The notes beneath the pieces were generated by a model that saw only the letters and a program-made list of their open reading frames with translations, did not search any database and was not told the origin of the DNA. Below, one piece after another: positions 1-10,545 of a stretch of DNA of 64,000 nt (position 1 is the first letter of the stretch; every line of letters starts with the position of its first letter). This stretch comes from Endotrypanum monterogeii. Taxonomy: Eukaryota; Euglenozoa; Kinetoplastea; Trypanosomatida; Trypanosomatidae. The stretch covers positions 204,166-268,165 of the forward strand of contig CM007324.1 of NCBI GenBank assembly GCA_000333855.2. The letters are read 5' to 3'. The translations under genes and the position numbers were made by a program.

Positions 1-36
1 CGGACACACTGAGGCACAGGAACGCTGTTTCCTTTG

Positions 37-78
<42 letters not shown>

Positions 79-1490
79 GTCACTGCCAGCCACAGCTGCA
101 CGCGACGCCAGCCGCCACAACGGGGCGGGGGTAGGGGGTGCGCAGCGCGGACGTGCCGCATCAGCCAAGAACAAAAAGAACGGAACTGGAAGCGATCATT
201 CATCTAAACGGATCAGATTGAAGGGCTAACTTCAATAATATGCTACGGTATGTGTCGCATCATGCGCGCTGCACACGGCGCACCCGCACCCCCCCTCGTC
301 CTCAGCACGCTCGCACTCCATGCATCTCCGTCACTGCTATCACAGGCTGCACAACTGATTAGGATGTCTGCACAGTCCGCTTACACAAGCACGTGGGCCC
401 ACCCCCTGAAGCTCTCTCTGATGCGTTTTGTTCGACCAGCACACGCGAAGTGATCGTCTATCGACCCCACCTCACCCCCCACCCCCAATAGGGAGGAGGG
501 GGAAGCGGAGCGGGGATGTCTTGGAGCCGTATTTTTTGTGTTTTGTGTTTTTGAGTGTAGTGGAGGGCTCGTTCAATTATCGTTTTTGTAATGAGTCGTA
601 TTTTCTTGAAGGGTGCGTTGGAGACTGTTGCGATGGGAGAATGTATTGGATCTGGGAGGAGCGTAGTCGTGCGAATCGCACGGAGAACCCTCTAGACGGG
701 AAGACTCGTCGCTTTTTTTCTTTTTCCCGCAGTGTTTTTCTGGTGCCTGCGGTTCAGCTGAGCATGGTCGCGGATGTAGAAAAAAAAAAAGTTGGCTTTA
801 GGTTCACAGGCAAGGGATAACAATGAGTTAGAAAGAGTGGGCGACAGAGGACAAAAAAAAGCTGCTAGGTGGAATCAAAGCCCAGTCGATGATCAGCGAG
901 CGGACAATATGTCGTTTCCTGCTCCACTGCTCCACCGACAGTCAGTTAGCGTGGGACTGCAAAAAGAGGTATGTTCAAGGAGTTAGGGGCCCTGGCCATT
1001 TTTTTTTCGTTTGCAGAACTATGTAGCTGGCTGTGCTGCCCGAGACAAGCTAAAACAGCACACTTGCAGATGTGTGCTGGCCAAAAGGGGGGAGGAGGAG
1101 GGGGGGGAACCCCAAGAAGGCGAGCAAATCGAGGCGAGATGCCCTCCTCCTCCCCCCCTCATATCGTTGAAGTCCACCGCTCCCCTCCCTTCTTATTATT
1201 TCCGTTCTGTTGCACAATGACGGAGGGTAGTGAATATATGTTTGGACTGCGAATGTATGAGAGGGAGGGAGGCGGAGGGGGAGGAAGGGAGGGAAAAACA
1301 GAAAAGGCATAAAGGGAAAGGGAGGCGTGTGTGTGTGTGTGTGTTTGTGTGTGCGCCTGTAATAGAGAGAGAGGGGCGGGGACGAGGGGGCCTCGCAATA
1401 GATGAATTTAGGTCCCCTGTTTTCTCATTTGGCACCGTTGACGCATGGGCGCCTTTACGAAAATATGCACACACACACACACACACAGAC

Positions 1491-1529
<39 letters not shown>

Positions 1530-1645
1530 CACATCTAAATCCCTAAAATCAGAGAAGGGGGGGAAAGGTCCCCCATCTAACCCTCTGCCAGTCATAGCAG
1601 CCTCCTCTTGGACATGAGGAGGGGATCTCGGATGAGGTTCACACA
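1..1645. other. Intergenic spacer with microsatellites
   Basis: No convincing gene is seen. The stretch holds a (CA)n run at about 41-77, a long (CA)n run at 1469-1532, G-rich and T-rich blocks, and (GT)n near 1328-1352. Open frames here are short, overlap on both strands and are rich in His-Thr or Gly-Arg dipeptides, as expected from translated repeats. It lies downstream of the Siw14-like gene and so should contain its 3' UTR and the leader of the next gene in the cluster. Confidence 0.7.
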
Positions 1646-2500
1646 TCATGTCAGTTCCCCCGAGCTAGCTGCTGCTGATGCCGTTGCTGTCATGGACGGA
1701 GGTGAAAGGTGACCGCCATTGCCGGTGTTCATAGAGTTGGCAGGTGTGGTGGGCCTGGATGGTTGCTGCTGTTGCTTTGCACCTGTAATCAGAGGACTAC
1801 ATGTTGCGGTGATGGATGTCGGGCCATTGGCGGCCGCCGCGGCACCGCTCGTCGCCGGCTTGGCCGCGCCGTAGTTGTTGCTCTTGAGGTATTTGTCCGG
1901 CGCGAGTAGGCTGTACCCGAGCTGTGCTGTCTCTGCCTCTCTAAGTTCTCGATCGGACATCACAAACGTGGCCCGTGGCGTCACCGTCACCCACGATGCC
2001 ACAAAGGGTGGGGTCAACTTCACAATGGGGTGGTACAGCTCGACGTACTGCTGATCCCCAACCCGAGCCTTATCGCTGGCGAAACGCTTGTACTCTTCAA
2101 ATATGGACACCAGTGACCAGCCTTGAAGGTGGCGCAGGCACGCCACGACAGTGCCGGTGCGGTGCTTGCCCTTGTTGCAGTGTATGAGCAGCGGCAGGTT
2201 GCGGGTGTCGCAGATGGCACTGAGAATGCGGTGCATCAGTGGCTCAGAGATGTCACTGAAGGGTTCTTTGTTGCCCTCCGTTGGAAAGCGCAGGACATGG
2301 ATTCCGTTTTCTTCACAAAATTTGAGATTACTTTCGGCGTACTCCTCTGGACAGAGGTACAAAACGCTGCGCAGCCGCAATGCACAGAGGAAGGAATAAT
2401 TTTTTTTTGTTGGGTAACCGCTGCGGTACACACCAGGGCACACCATAGAAAAGTTGATCGACGGCACGAGGGGCTCTCGTGAGGAAGAGGCGGTGGTCAT
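1646..2500 (-). CDS. Siw14/PFA-DSP-like dual-specificity phosphatase
   Basis: A protein of 284 residues with an atypical dual-specificity phosphatase fold of the plant-and-fungi (Siw14/OCA) type. The catalytic P-loop HCNKGKHRTG is intact: nucleophile Cys108 and Arg114 form the CX5R signature. The family's opening motif (NFSMVCPGVYRSGYP, about residues 16-30) and the 'RSVLYLCPEEY' strand are also present. Family members cleave the 5-beta-phosphate of inositol pyrophosphates, and some act on phosphoproteins; cytosolic action is expected. The domain ends near residue 170. The C-terminal ~110 residues are a Ser/Thr/Ala/Gln-rich tail with no recognised fold, longer than in yeast Siw14. The start is the ATG nearest the domain. 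Family assignment is firm; substrate is inferred from the family. Confidence 0.88.
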   Translation of the reverse strand: MTTASSSREPLVPSINFSMVCPGVYRSGYPTKKNYSFLCALRLRSVLYLCPEEYAESNLKFCEENGIHVLRFPTEGNKEPFSDISEPLMHRILSAICDTRNLPLLIHCNKGKHRTGTVVACLRHLQGWSLVSIFEEYKRFASDKARVGDQQYVELYHPIVKLTPPFVASWVTVTPRATFVMSDRELREAETAQLGYSLLAPDKYLKSNNYGAAKPATSGAAAAANGPTSITATCSPLITGAKQQQQPSRPTTPANSMNTGNGGHLSPPSMTATASAAASSGELT

Positions 2501-3139
2501 CCGATGGGGGGGGGGAAGGAGGTGGTTCCTTTTGAGAATCTTTGCAACACCTCCGCGTTCGTATATAATTTCCTGTGTGTATGTGTGTGTGTGTGTAAGG
2601 AGAGGAAGGAGGGATGGGGGAAGAAGGGGTTGCTGCTGCTATTATGAGTGTTTTGGAGTTCAGTTTTCTTGACACTTGTGGCGGGACGATGAGGGACTGG
2701 CTAGCACGCTGTCGTGTGCCTCCCACATGGGTGTTTTGTTGAAGAAAGATGAGGAGAAAGAGGAGGAGGAGAAGCATATGGGCATACGAAACACAACGTT
2801 CTGCTTGACAAGGAAGTGGGTGCAGCGTTTTTGTCCTTTCCCCACCCCCTTGTATCATGCGCCAACCAGGTCTACACACCTTCCTTCTCCCGTTCACGTG
2901 CTGCAGTGCTCTAGCTGTGATCACATATAGACACAAAAAATATTCTGTAGTATACGCCGTAAGCAGCAACATCAAGCAAGAGTAACCCACACGTGTATAC
3001 GCACCCGCGTCCGCGCACGTTACGCAAAAAAAAAAAAAACATGGATTGATACGACCTGGTACGTTATTTTCCCCTTTGAGCTCTCCACACGTGGCTCAAC
3101 CCCCCTTTTTGTGTATTCATATATATATATATATATATA
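2501..3139. other. Intergenic spacer
   Basis: Non-coding between the DENN gene (3' side at 3140) and the phosphatase start at 2500. It contains a (GT)n run near 2574-2596, A/T homopolymers, and a (TA)n run at 3120-3140 that touches the DENN stop codon. Sequence upstream of 2500 should hold the spliced-leader acceptor of the phosphatase; no single AG stands out. Confidence 0.65.
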
Positions 3140-6100
3140 TTAGTTGAAGAAGTCCGTCAGGGATGGCGCTGGACGGTGGGCCGCTGCGGTCGATTGCGTT
3201 TGCTGCTCCTGTTGCTGGTTGCTTCTCTCCGCGGCCGTTGTGTGCACCGTCGAGTGTACTGGCTGCCACGCAAAGAGGTCATGGATGGCATCGCGAGGCG
3301 CGGGTTTCACTGCGGTGGTGGTGGTGGTGGTCGGGAAAGATAAAGGCTCAGTGCCAGACAAGACTGTTTTCATGTCCCCACGCATCATCGGAGGTGCGAG
3401 TGGTGCTCCAGTCGTCCAAATGCCACTTCCACTGTCACTGCAGTAGGCGTAGGCAGTGGGCTGTCCATCGGGTCGCTCGGCTTCAGTCATCCCCACTGGC
3501 CATGACTGGACACCCGCTACTGGTGGTGACCCTTGGCCGTCCCACGTGCCGCGGTGGTGCGGGGTAGCACCGCTGGTGTTTATGTCGTTGCTTGCAGCGG
3601 GGGCCATGGCCAGATTCGCCCTGTACCACAACGATGGGTCGCTGGTGGAAGTGCTCCCGGACGCCTCTGGGGGCTGCGGTCTATCTACGCCGGGGAATCG
3701 ACTTGGATCGGCAAGCTTGAGGGAGGTGAAATCCTGTGGGACCCCGCTGGTGAAGACTCCCCAGGGTTCTGCCGGCAGCGTTGCCTCTGTCATCACCGGC
3801 GCGGCGGTTGGCTGTGGCGACGCTGGAACCGACCACAAGGAGGCTGGTGGCGTTGGTGTTTCCATTGGCCTCTCCCACTTCAGAGACGGTTGCAGGCGAG
3901 AGGGCACAGGTGAAGGGCGAGCATATAATGCCTCGGGTAACATTACCGGATGCAGGTTTGACTGTGGCACCGGTGCGCGCTGCGCTGCACGCCTCTCCCC
4001 CTCATGCCACACATTTACGCATGACGGACAAAGCAGCCCTACTCGCATGTAGGCCTCCGCAGACTCTGGCCTCAGTGCACCGCCCCCCTTGGAACTCACG
4101 AATACGCTTCCCGCACTGTCTGATGCGACAGGACGCAGCAGGGGCTCGTAGGCATTGAAGCTGTGTACAATATCGAATGGCAGGGCACGGCAAATATACA
4201 GGGACGTCTCAGAGAGAGTCCGTCGTACGGCTTCCTGAGACTTTGCGGCCGCACTGGTGCCCACCTCACCCCGCCCACTGCCGATAAATGTATCAGTGAG
4301 CGGCGGAATGGCGTCGAGCGTTCTCGCGTCGCTGCCCTGTCCACTCACATACCCTGCTCGACCACCGCTAAGGTCGGCTGCTCGTAGGTTGCCTTCACAC
4401 TCACGTAGACTGAACTCCGTGTCCAGTGCAATGTTTTGCTGCTGCCGCTGCTGCAGGACCCACTGTTTCGGCTGGGGCCGCGGCGTGCAGATGTCGAGGC
4501 CGGCACGCGCGTCGCGGTGACGACTACTAGTTTTTTCTCTGCTGTCCTTCAGAGGGGTATTCTTCGAGTAGGTTGTGATGGCGTACGGGTTCGGGGGGAC
4601 GGGCAGCCTCGAAAAAAGTGGGACACTGAACGAGTGCAAGCACGCGATAGCAGCAGGGAGGCACACTGTCAGCGCTTCACGGGCGCGCCCGCTGCTGCCG
4701 TAGCCGCTGCCGCTGTTGATGCCCTTTTTCACCGCCTTCGCCACCTTCGAGAAGAATCCACGAAGACGGCGACCACCCCCACCCCCACTGTACTCCTCAA
4801 GATCACCCCTGTTGTGGGTGGGGTGTACACCATCGGTATCAGCGCTGCCCCCGACACTGTTACCGCTGCCTTCGTAGCCACCCGCCAACAGTCGAATACG
4901 TATCGGTACAGACATGGAGAGTAGCGAGTTGCGGCGGTGTGGGAACCACTGCGTCACTGCACCCCTGTAGATGTCCCCTATGGCGTCTAGGGAGGCGATA
5001 TCAACGTAGAGATTCGCGAAGTGAAGACGTGCACGGCAGCACATGAGGGCAAACAGCGACAAGGAGCGGACGTTGGTGAACAGAGGAGGGCTTCGCGGGT
5101 CTGTGCACGCGTACTGGTGTGACTTCGACTCGCCCACGCGCGATGGTGCAGCGCCCGAGAGAACGTGGCGCAGCCCTGCCTCCTCGGCAGCCAAGACGGT
5201 GCATTCAAAGTGCCTCAGCATGTGTGTTTCGGCGACACGCTCTGCCAGTGCGTAGCGCTGATCCAACCCAGGAACTAAGAACGCGGACGAGTGGAGTTTG
5301 GGGACGCGGCGCTGCCCAGTGGCACCCGCACCACCACTGCCAGATGTAGTGGCTGACAAGCCCCGGCGGTAGGCCCCTGTGAAGCGGCTCACCATGTAGT
5401 CGAACACGCCCACCTGCACTTGCCAAAGCTCACCAGAGGGGAATGCCGGGAACTGCGGAACAGGGTCAGTGGAGACGGACATCGTCATCGATGAGTCCTC
5501 CCTGCTGGAGAAAGAGTGTGAGTAGAGCCGCGTGAGAGCCTCCGTAGTGGCGCGCCGCCACGAAGTGTCGTCGTCGTCGTCGTCGCCATCATCGCTGTCG
5601 GGGGCTGTCCCCAGCCAACCGACACCCACTCTGGTGTCCCGGGAGATGGCAGCAGCTGTAGCTTTGTCGTCGCTGATGGCTTCGACAGATGTCTTGTCAG
5701 CGGCCATTGCTCGTTGAAGCCCCCGGGCCAGGCGCGCCGCCATTGATTTGAGGCTCTCCAGTCGAACCCGCTCGTGTTGCACCACCGCTTCCAGATGGTG
5801 CCGGAAAAGACGACGCTTGTCGGCGTTGGCCGGGCGACGCAGTAGGTCGTGGAGCTCGTCGCTGAAGGGGGGCAGAAGATCCAGCGGTGCCGCGCTCATC
5901 ACGTTGGAAAGAGCTGCAGTGTTCAGGTTCCTGCCTAGAGCCCCGTAGAGGTCTGCAACGTTTTGGACCCTGCTGTGGTTATCGCTATAGGACTCTAAGA
6001 GACTGAGACGCACGTGCGCACGACTCGCCGAGGCGTTGGCAGCGCCTCCCGTCTCGATCCCGGTGGTCGCTGACCCCCTGGGCGAGTCGGTCGACGACGC

Positions 6101-7909
6101 CGAGTCGGCGCTAGAGAACCGGGCCACTGGTTCTTCCGGGCATACGCCAACGCATCCGGTTCGTGCGTCCGCAATCCAAACCCGTGAGGCGCGCGTGACG
6201 GGGCTGCGGTGACGACTGTCGTGCGCGCCTGTCTCTCCCGCGGAGGAAGAGAGGAGGATAAGGTAGGGCAAGAGAGCTGCGGTGCTACCGATCAGGAAGC
6301 CGCTGTTCCCTGCCCGCTGCGAGGCGAGCCATGGTGAGGGCGAGCAGACCGACGCATCTTTACGCGGCTTCCACTCGACGGGGGGCTTTAACAGCGAGTG
6401 CAGCAGCCCAGTCACGGCGGACAGGTGCGGTGGGAGGTATGGGACAAGCAGAGAGACCCACGTGAGGGGGCTCAGAAGCGCCAGGAGGCTAACGACACAC
6501 GCCGACGCGTGCTGCGGGGTAGCTCCAAGCACCACCACCCGCTCTTCCTGCACAAGCAGGGACAGCAGAACATGCAACCCGTCGTCATTGAAACTCATTA
6601 GAAGCAGCGACAGGGGCACGTCGGCATGGGGGTAGAGCAGGTCGAGGGGACGGCGGAAGGTCCATCGATTCGAGTCGGAGGTGAGAGGGGGTGATGATGC
6701 GATAGCCGCACCACCGGTATGACTCGAGAACGCCAGGGGCACAGTGAAGGTCTCCCCAGGCAACGTGCGACTGCTGACAGAGCCGAAAGTGAGCAACTCC
6801 GTAGCCAGAGGTCGCAGAACTTCATCCTGTATCACGCCATCAAGGAGCGCTGTATACACGTCGCTGGGAAGCGGGGTGTTCGCACACGACGATGTCGTCG
6901 GCGCGACGTGCTCGTGGAAGAGACGTTGGGCTACAGAGCACATCGCTGTCACTGCCCCATGTGTGAGGGAGCGCATGAAATTAAACACTGGGGCGTCACT
7001 CAGCACACACCACAGCAGAACACTGGCTTCCTCGTCGCCGGCGTTCACCGACGAGGCCTCCGAGCCCTGGCGGTTCATGGCAGACACGGCAGTGGCCGCC
7101 GCCGCCGTTGTGGCCACTTCGATCCCGCTTGGGCCCGTGAATACATCTCCCTCCATAACGAACGTGTAGCCATGCATGTAAACACCCTCCTCTCCAGCGC
7201 TTGGGTAGTGGGCGATGTCGTTATGCCGCATTGGGCGACTGTCAATGTGGGCTTCAGAGGAATATATGGGGCGATTATCGGGAAAGCAGTGCATTGCCTG
7301 CTTGTGGCACCAATTTATAAACGGTGGTGATGGTACTGTGAGGTAACAGCCCTCTGCAGAGACGGGGAGGAGACACCACGGGTTTGGCTGCTGGCAGCGC
7401 GATGATGACATGCTGCTCCATGAGGTGTCCTCGACGAAGGTCGCCGCCGCCGCAGCGACAACGCCGGGCAGCTGACTGGTGCCAGCCCTCCTACTGCTGT
7501 CGTTCTGCAACGCAGAAAACCCCTCAGTCGGGGAGGCCAGTGCCGTTAGCTGCGTCAGCTTCACAACAGTTTGCACAACGTTTGTCTGAAGGCGGCGCAG
7601 TCTTATGCGATGCGTGAGATGCTCTGCAGCAAGAGAGCTGAGCAGGCCACTCAGCGATGGGTGCGCTTCTAAAAACTGTGCTTCTTCTTTGGGGGTGCGC
7701 GTCACTGGCTGCTGCTGCTGCTGCTGCTGTGTGTACAGTGATACAATGCGGAGTTGCGGCGTCAGCAGAGCAGCATCGACATCCGAGACCGTCGACGCAG
7801 TAGAGGGTTCGAGGCTAAAGCGCACGGAAGCACGGAGCAGGAGAAGGTGCGTGATGAGCGGAACGCCATCGACTGTTCCAGCACCATCACAACCAGCACC
7901 GCTGAGCAT
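3140..7909 (-). CDS. DENN-domain protein, putative Rab GEF
   Basis: The protein is 1589 residues from the ATG at 7909. The open frame runs about 160 codons further upstream, but that part translates a (CA)n and poly-T leader, so the ATG followed by LSGAGCDGAG is preferred. A DENN module is visible at roughly residues 60-620: an upstream part around 'GCYLTVPSPPF' (about 185), then the core helices and strands near 436 with 'LLSLLVQEERVVVLG', 'LLSPLTWVSLLVPYLP' and 'FLIGSTAALLPYL', ending near 'VWIADARTGCVGV' (about 580). DENN proteins usually exchange nucleotide on Rab GTPases in membrane traffic. The rest is low complexity, with a run of six Asp near 820 and Ser/Gly-rich linkers, and a CPSC pair late in the protein. 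The Rab partner cannot be told. Confidence 0.75.
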   Translation of the reverse strand: MLSGAGCDGAGTVDGVPLITHLLLLRASVRFSLEPSTASTVSDVDAALLTPQLRIVSLYTQQQQQQQPVTRTPKEEAQFLEAHPSLSGLLSSLAAEHLTHRIRLRRLQTNVVQTVVKLTQLTALASPTEGFSALQNDSSRRAGTSQLPGVVAAAAATFVEDTSWSSMSSSRCQQPNPWCLLPVSAEGCYLTVPSPPFINWCHKQAMHCFPDNRPIYSSEAHIDSRPMRHNDIAHYPSAGEEGVYMHGYTFVMEGDVFTGPSGIEVATTAAAATAVSAMNRQGSEASSVNAGDEEASVLLWCVLSDAPVFNFMRSLTHGAVTAMCSVAQRLFHEHVAPTTSSCANTPLPSDVYTALLDGVIQDEVLRPLATELLTFGSVSSRTLPGETFTVPLAFSSHTGGAAIASSPPLTSDSNRWTFRRPLDLLYPHADVPLSLLLMSFNDDGLHVLLSLLVQEERVVVLGATPQHASACVVSLLALLSPLTWVSLLVPYLPPHLSAVTGLLHSLLKPPVEWKPRKDASVCSPSPWLASQRAGNSGFLIGSTAALLPYLILLSSSAGETGAHDSRHRSPVTRASRVWIADARTGCVGVCPEEPVARFSSADSASSTDSPRGSATTGIETGGAANASASRAHVRLSLLESYSDNHSRVQNVADLYGALGRNLNTAALSNVMSAAPLDLLPPFSDELHDLLRRPANADKRRLFRHHLEAVVQHERVRLESLKSMAARLARGLQRAMAADKTSVEAISDDKATAAAISRDTRVGVGWLGTAPDSDDGDDDDDDTSWRRATTEALTRLYSHSFSSREDSSMTMSVSTDPVPQFPAFPSGELWQVQVGVFDYMVSRFTGAYRRGLSATTSGSGGAGATGQRRVPKLHSSAFLVPGLDQRYALAERVAETHMLRHFECTVLAAEEAGLRHVLSGAAPSRVGESKSHQYACTDPRSPPLFTNVRSLSLFALMCCRARLHFANLYVDIASLDAIGDIYRGAVTQWFPHRRNSLLSMSVPIRIRLLAGGYEGSGNSVGGSADTDGVHPTHNRGDLEEYSGGGGGRRLRGFFSKVAKAVKKGINSGSGYGSSGRAREALTVCLPAAIACLHSFSVPLFSRLPVPPNPYAITTYSKNTPLKDSREKTSSRHRDARAGLDICTPRPQPKQWVLQQRQQQNIALDTEFSLRECEGNLRAADLSGGRAGYVSGQGSDARTLDAIPPLTDTFIGSGRGEVGTSAAAKSQEAVRRTLSETSLYICRALPFDIVHSFNAYEPLLRPVASDSAGSVFVSSKGGGALRPESAEAYMRVGLLCPSCVNVWHEGERRAAQRAPVPQSNLHPVMLPEALYARPSPVPSRLQPSLKWERPMETPTPPASLWSVPASPQPTAAPVMTEATLPAEPWGVFTSGVPQDFTSLKLADPSRFPGVDRPQPPEASGSTSTSDPSLWYRANLAMAPAASNDINTSGATPHHRGTWDGQGSPPVAGVQSWPVGMTEAERPDGQPTAYAYCSDSGSGIWTTGAPLAPPMMRGDMKTVLSGTEPLSFPTTTTTTAVKPAPRDAIHDLFAWQPVHSTVHTTAAERSNQQQEQQTQSTAAAHRPAPSLTDFFN

Positions 7910-9589
7910 CCTGTACAATTGCCGGCGATACAAATAAATTGGAAGAGCAAGGAAAAATACACACCACCCCCGTCGGAAAAAAAAAAATGCCTGTAACGGT
8001 GTGTGTGTTGCACACACCTGAGAGCGGGTGTGTGGTGGCTGTTGGGAGAGGGAGAGAGGGGGCAGGCGAGTGCGCCTTTGTGAAAACTTGCCGGTAGGCA
8101 ACTTAGTTATTGTATGATAGGATGTATAGAGACCGAGGCTAAAATTGCTCTGCACATACGAGTGCGCTTCTTGGGGTGCAGATGGCGTACACACGGCAGG
8201 CGCAGTGTGGGACAGTATTACGGGATGGAGAAGGGGGGGGGAGGAGGGGGGGGATAGAGGGGCCTGTCCTTGAAGACTATAAATGCGTGGTCGTGGACAA
8301 CAGCGTGTATAAAAAGTGGTCTTATAATCTGCAGAAAAACGGATCCAAACTAAAAAAAAAAAGAAGGAAAAATAAGCACACACACACACACACACAATAC
8401 GCTACAACAGTACCAACGATAAGGATGGAAGAAGGCAGTTGGTTAGGGTGCTAGAAAAAAAAAAGAAAAAAAGGAGTAGCGTAACGCGTAAGGAGAAGGC
8501 GTGAGGCAGGGTGAACGGTGAAAAACGAAAATAAGGGAGACGCAGATAGCACACACGCACATATACATACCCATATATACATGTGTGCGTATGTCCCTTT
8601 CCCTCTCTCTCTCTCTCTATATATATATATAACAGCAGACTTGCGAGAAAAAAAAAATGAAGAAAAGTTTTTTTTCCCGTCAGTGACGCACACGTATGCC
8701 ACCCACTCCCCGCCTCACTCCACACACACACACACACACACGAGATGGCGTGTTGTTAAACGGATATTGGCTTAGGTGGTGCCAAGCACGTCAGCTGCGT
8801 CCGTGATATTATCGGATTGCTTCACAGAACTTCAAAAAGGGGTTTGGAAGAGGAGAAAAGGGAGTGAGTGACGAACAACCAAGTGAGGGCAGTTAAAGAG
8901 TTGAGTAGGGAGACGCATCGCAGCAAATATAAAAAAAAAGGAGTCGGGCTGATGAGTTGAGGGGACGCGCGCGGGGTAAAGAAGACAGGCGAACCGCGGC
9001 GCAAGCACATGGTTTTCACCTCCTGATCGCTGCACGCATCTATGCACCTGTTTAACCTCACGTGCAGCGTTCACTTGTATTTCAAGGGAACGGGCATTTC
9101 TCGACACAAACGACGTTTTATATCCAATGATTTCTCTGACGTTAAGATGCGAACGACACATATTGCTGTTGATATTGCCTCCTCCCCACCCCCGCCCCGC
9201 GCGGGGCGGGGGTGGTGGTAGTGCACTCTCCCCCCCTTCCCTCGCGTTTCATAGGGGGGTGGGGAGAGAGTGGCCATGACTTTCTCATTCATTCAAACAC
9301 ACACCTCCACACACAAGTAGGCCAACAGAAAGTGAGAAAACACACGCGATGCGGGGTATAGAGGGGTCCCTATGGGCCAATATATATATATATATTCGTC
9401 TATCGTGTGGGAGGGCAAGAGAGGAGACCACCTGGTGGGTCAGAGAGGGGAAGGTATTTCACTGATGCGACGGCCGGAGAGGTGTGCAACACAAGCGACA
9501 CTGCGCATTTGCCTTCCTTCCGCCGCCCTCCTTTCCCCCTCCCCATACTTCCTCAGTTTTTTTTTTTCCCCCTTGATCTCCCACCACAT
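7910..9589. other. Long intergenic spacer with GC palindrome
   Basis: About 1.7 kb without a credible gene, between spermidine synthase and the DENN gene. It holds (CA)n at about 8377-8396 and 8722-8740, (CT)n/(TA)n at 8604-8631, several A-runs, a perfect 30-bp GC palindrome at 9186-9215 (listed separately) and a short (TA)n at 9380-9395. A T-run (minus strand) near 7979-7989 may be the polypyrimidine tract for the DENN transcript. Confidence 0.65.
9186..9215. repeat. Perfect 30-bp GC-rich palindrome
   Basis: The two halves pair without mismatch about the centre between 9200 and 9201; each arm is 15 bases, all G or C except one A/T pair. It lies about 375 bases downstream of the spermidine synthase stop, so as RNA it would be in that gene's 3' UTR or the intergenic spacer. 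A second, imperfect inverted pair (C-rich near 9224-9240, G-rich near 9253-9271) follows immediately. Confidence 0.85.
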
Positions 9590-10492
9590 CTACTCGTTCA
9601 GGTACGCAGCGAAGCGCGGGAGTACGAACGCTGCCTTGTGCATGTCACTGCTGTAGTACTTGAGTTTATCTGCGAACCCGAGCGATTCCACAGGTCGCAT
9701 CGGCACTGTTGGGTCGACGTCGGGTGACTTGGCGCAGACCAGTGTGCCAATGCTGCCACACGGGTAGGTTGGGATGTAGATCAGCGCGTACTTGACCGTG
9801 GCGAACCCAATCTCATTCTTTAGGAAGCGCATCATCTTCTCGATCAGTGGGCGGTGGAGCCATATGGACTCGCCTTGATTGCAGACGATCCCACCAGGTC
9901 GTAAAACTCGGAGCACATTCTTGTAGAAGTCGGCACCGAACAGCTCCGACGCCGGTCCCTCCGGGTCGGTTGTGTCGATGATGACGACATCGTAGGTGCT
10001 GTCCGCCGCATTCTTGACGAAGGCAACGCCGTCGCCAACAGTTACCGTCACACGTGGATGCTCGAGGCCGCATGCGATTTGCGGGAAGTACTTCTTGCTC
10101 TGCTCAATCACTGCACCGTCGATGTCGACCAGCTCGATGGACTGCACAATGCCCTCCTCCTCGTTTCGGTGGCGCAGCACCTCGCGCACCACCCCACCGT
10201 CCCCCCCGCCGATGACGAGCACGCGCTCCGGCTTGCGGTGGCACGTTAGCGAGAGGTTGGCAAGCATCTCATGGTAAACAAACTCGTCATAGTCTGTGAA
10301 TTGGATGGCGCCATCAAGGGTCATGACGGTGCCCCAGGGACCCACCGGGTCTGACTCGAAGACGGTCAGGTGCTGAAATTCGGTGGGCTCGTCATATAAC
10401 ACCGTACCCACCTTGAGACCCTGCGCCTGCCCAGGCCAGAAGCTGCTCTCCTCACGAAACCACCCATCCGGCAGAAGACCAGGACCCGGCAT
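9590..10492 (-). CDS. SPDSYN: Spermidine synthase
   Basis: A full-length aminopropyltransferase of 300 residues, the usual length. It transfers the aminopropyl group of decarboxylated S-adenosylmethionine to putrescine. In trypanosomatids spermidine is needed for trypanothione, so this enzyme feeds redox defence; it acts in the cytosol. Visible features: N-terminal beta domain with WFREESSFWPGQ (11-22), YDEFVYHEML (68-77), the cofactor loop GGGDGG at 95-100, the acidic 'ELVDIDGAVIE' strand (120-130) and the active-site loop 'IIDTTDPEGPA' (171-181) with Asp173 and Asp176. The ATG at 10492 directly precedes the conserved N-terminus. A (TA)-rich tract begins about 18 bases upstream of the ATG. 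Confidence 0.96.
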   Translation of the reverse strand: MPGPGLLPDGWFREESSFWPGQAQGLKVGTVLYDEPTEFQHLTVFESDPVGPWGTVMTLDGAIQFTDYDEFVYHEMLANLSLTCHRKPERVLVIGGGDGGVVREVLRHRNEEEGIVQSIELVDIDGAVIEQSKKYFPQIACGLEHPRVTVTVGDGVAFVKNAADSTYDVVIIDTTDPEGPASELFGADFYKNVLRVLRPGGIVCNQGESIWLHRPLIEKMMRFLKNEIGFATVKYALIYIPTYPCGSIGTLVCAKSPDVDPTVPMRPVESLGFADKLKYYSSDMHKAAFVLPRFAAYLNE

Positions 10493-10514
10493 CTTTGTAG
10501 GATAATGTAAATAT

Positions 10515-10545
<31 letters not shown>

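Noticed and set aside
428..820. Plus-strand frame of 130 codons
   Set aside because: No domain, poor codon use for this genome, opposite to all other genes, and it lies in repeat-rich spacer.
7910..8395. 162-residue N-terminal extension of the DENN protein
   Set aside because: It translates a (CA)n tract, T-runs and pyrimidine-rich leader; protein-like sequence starts at the ATG at 7909.
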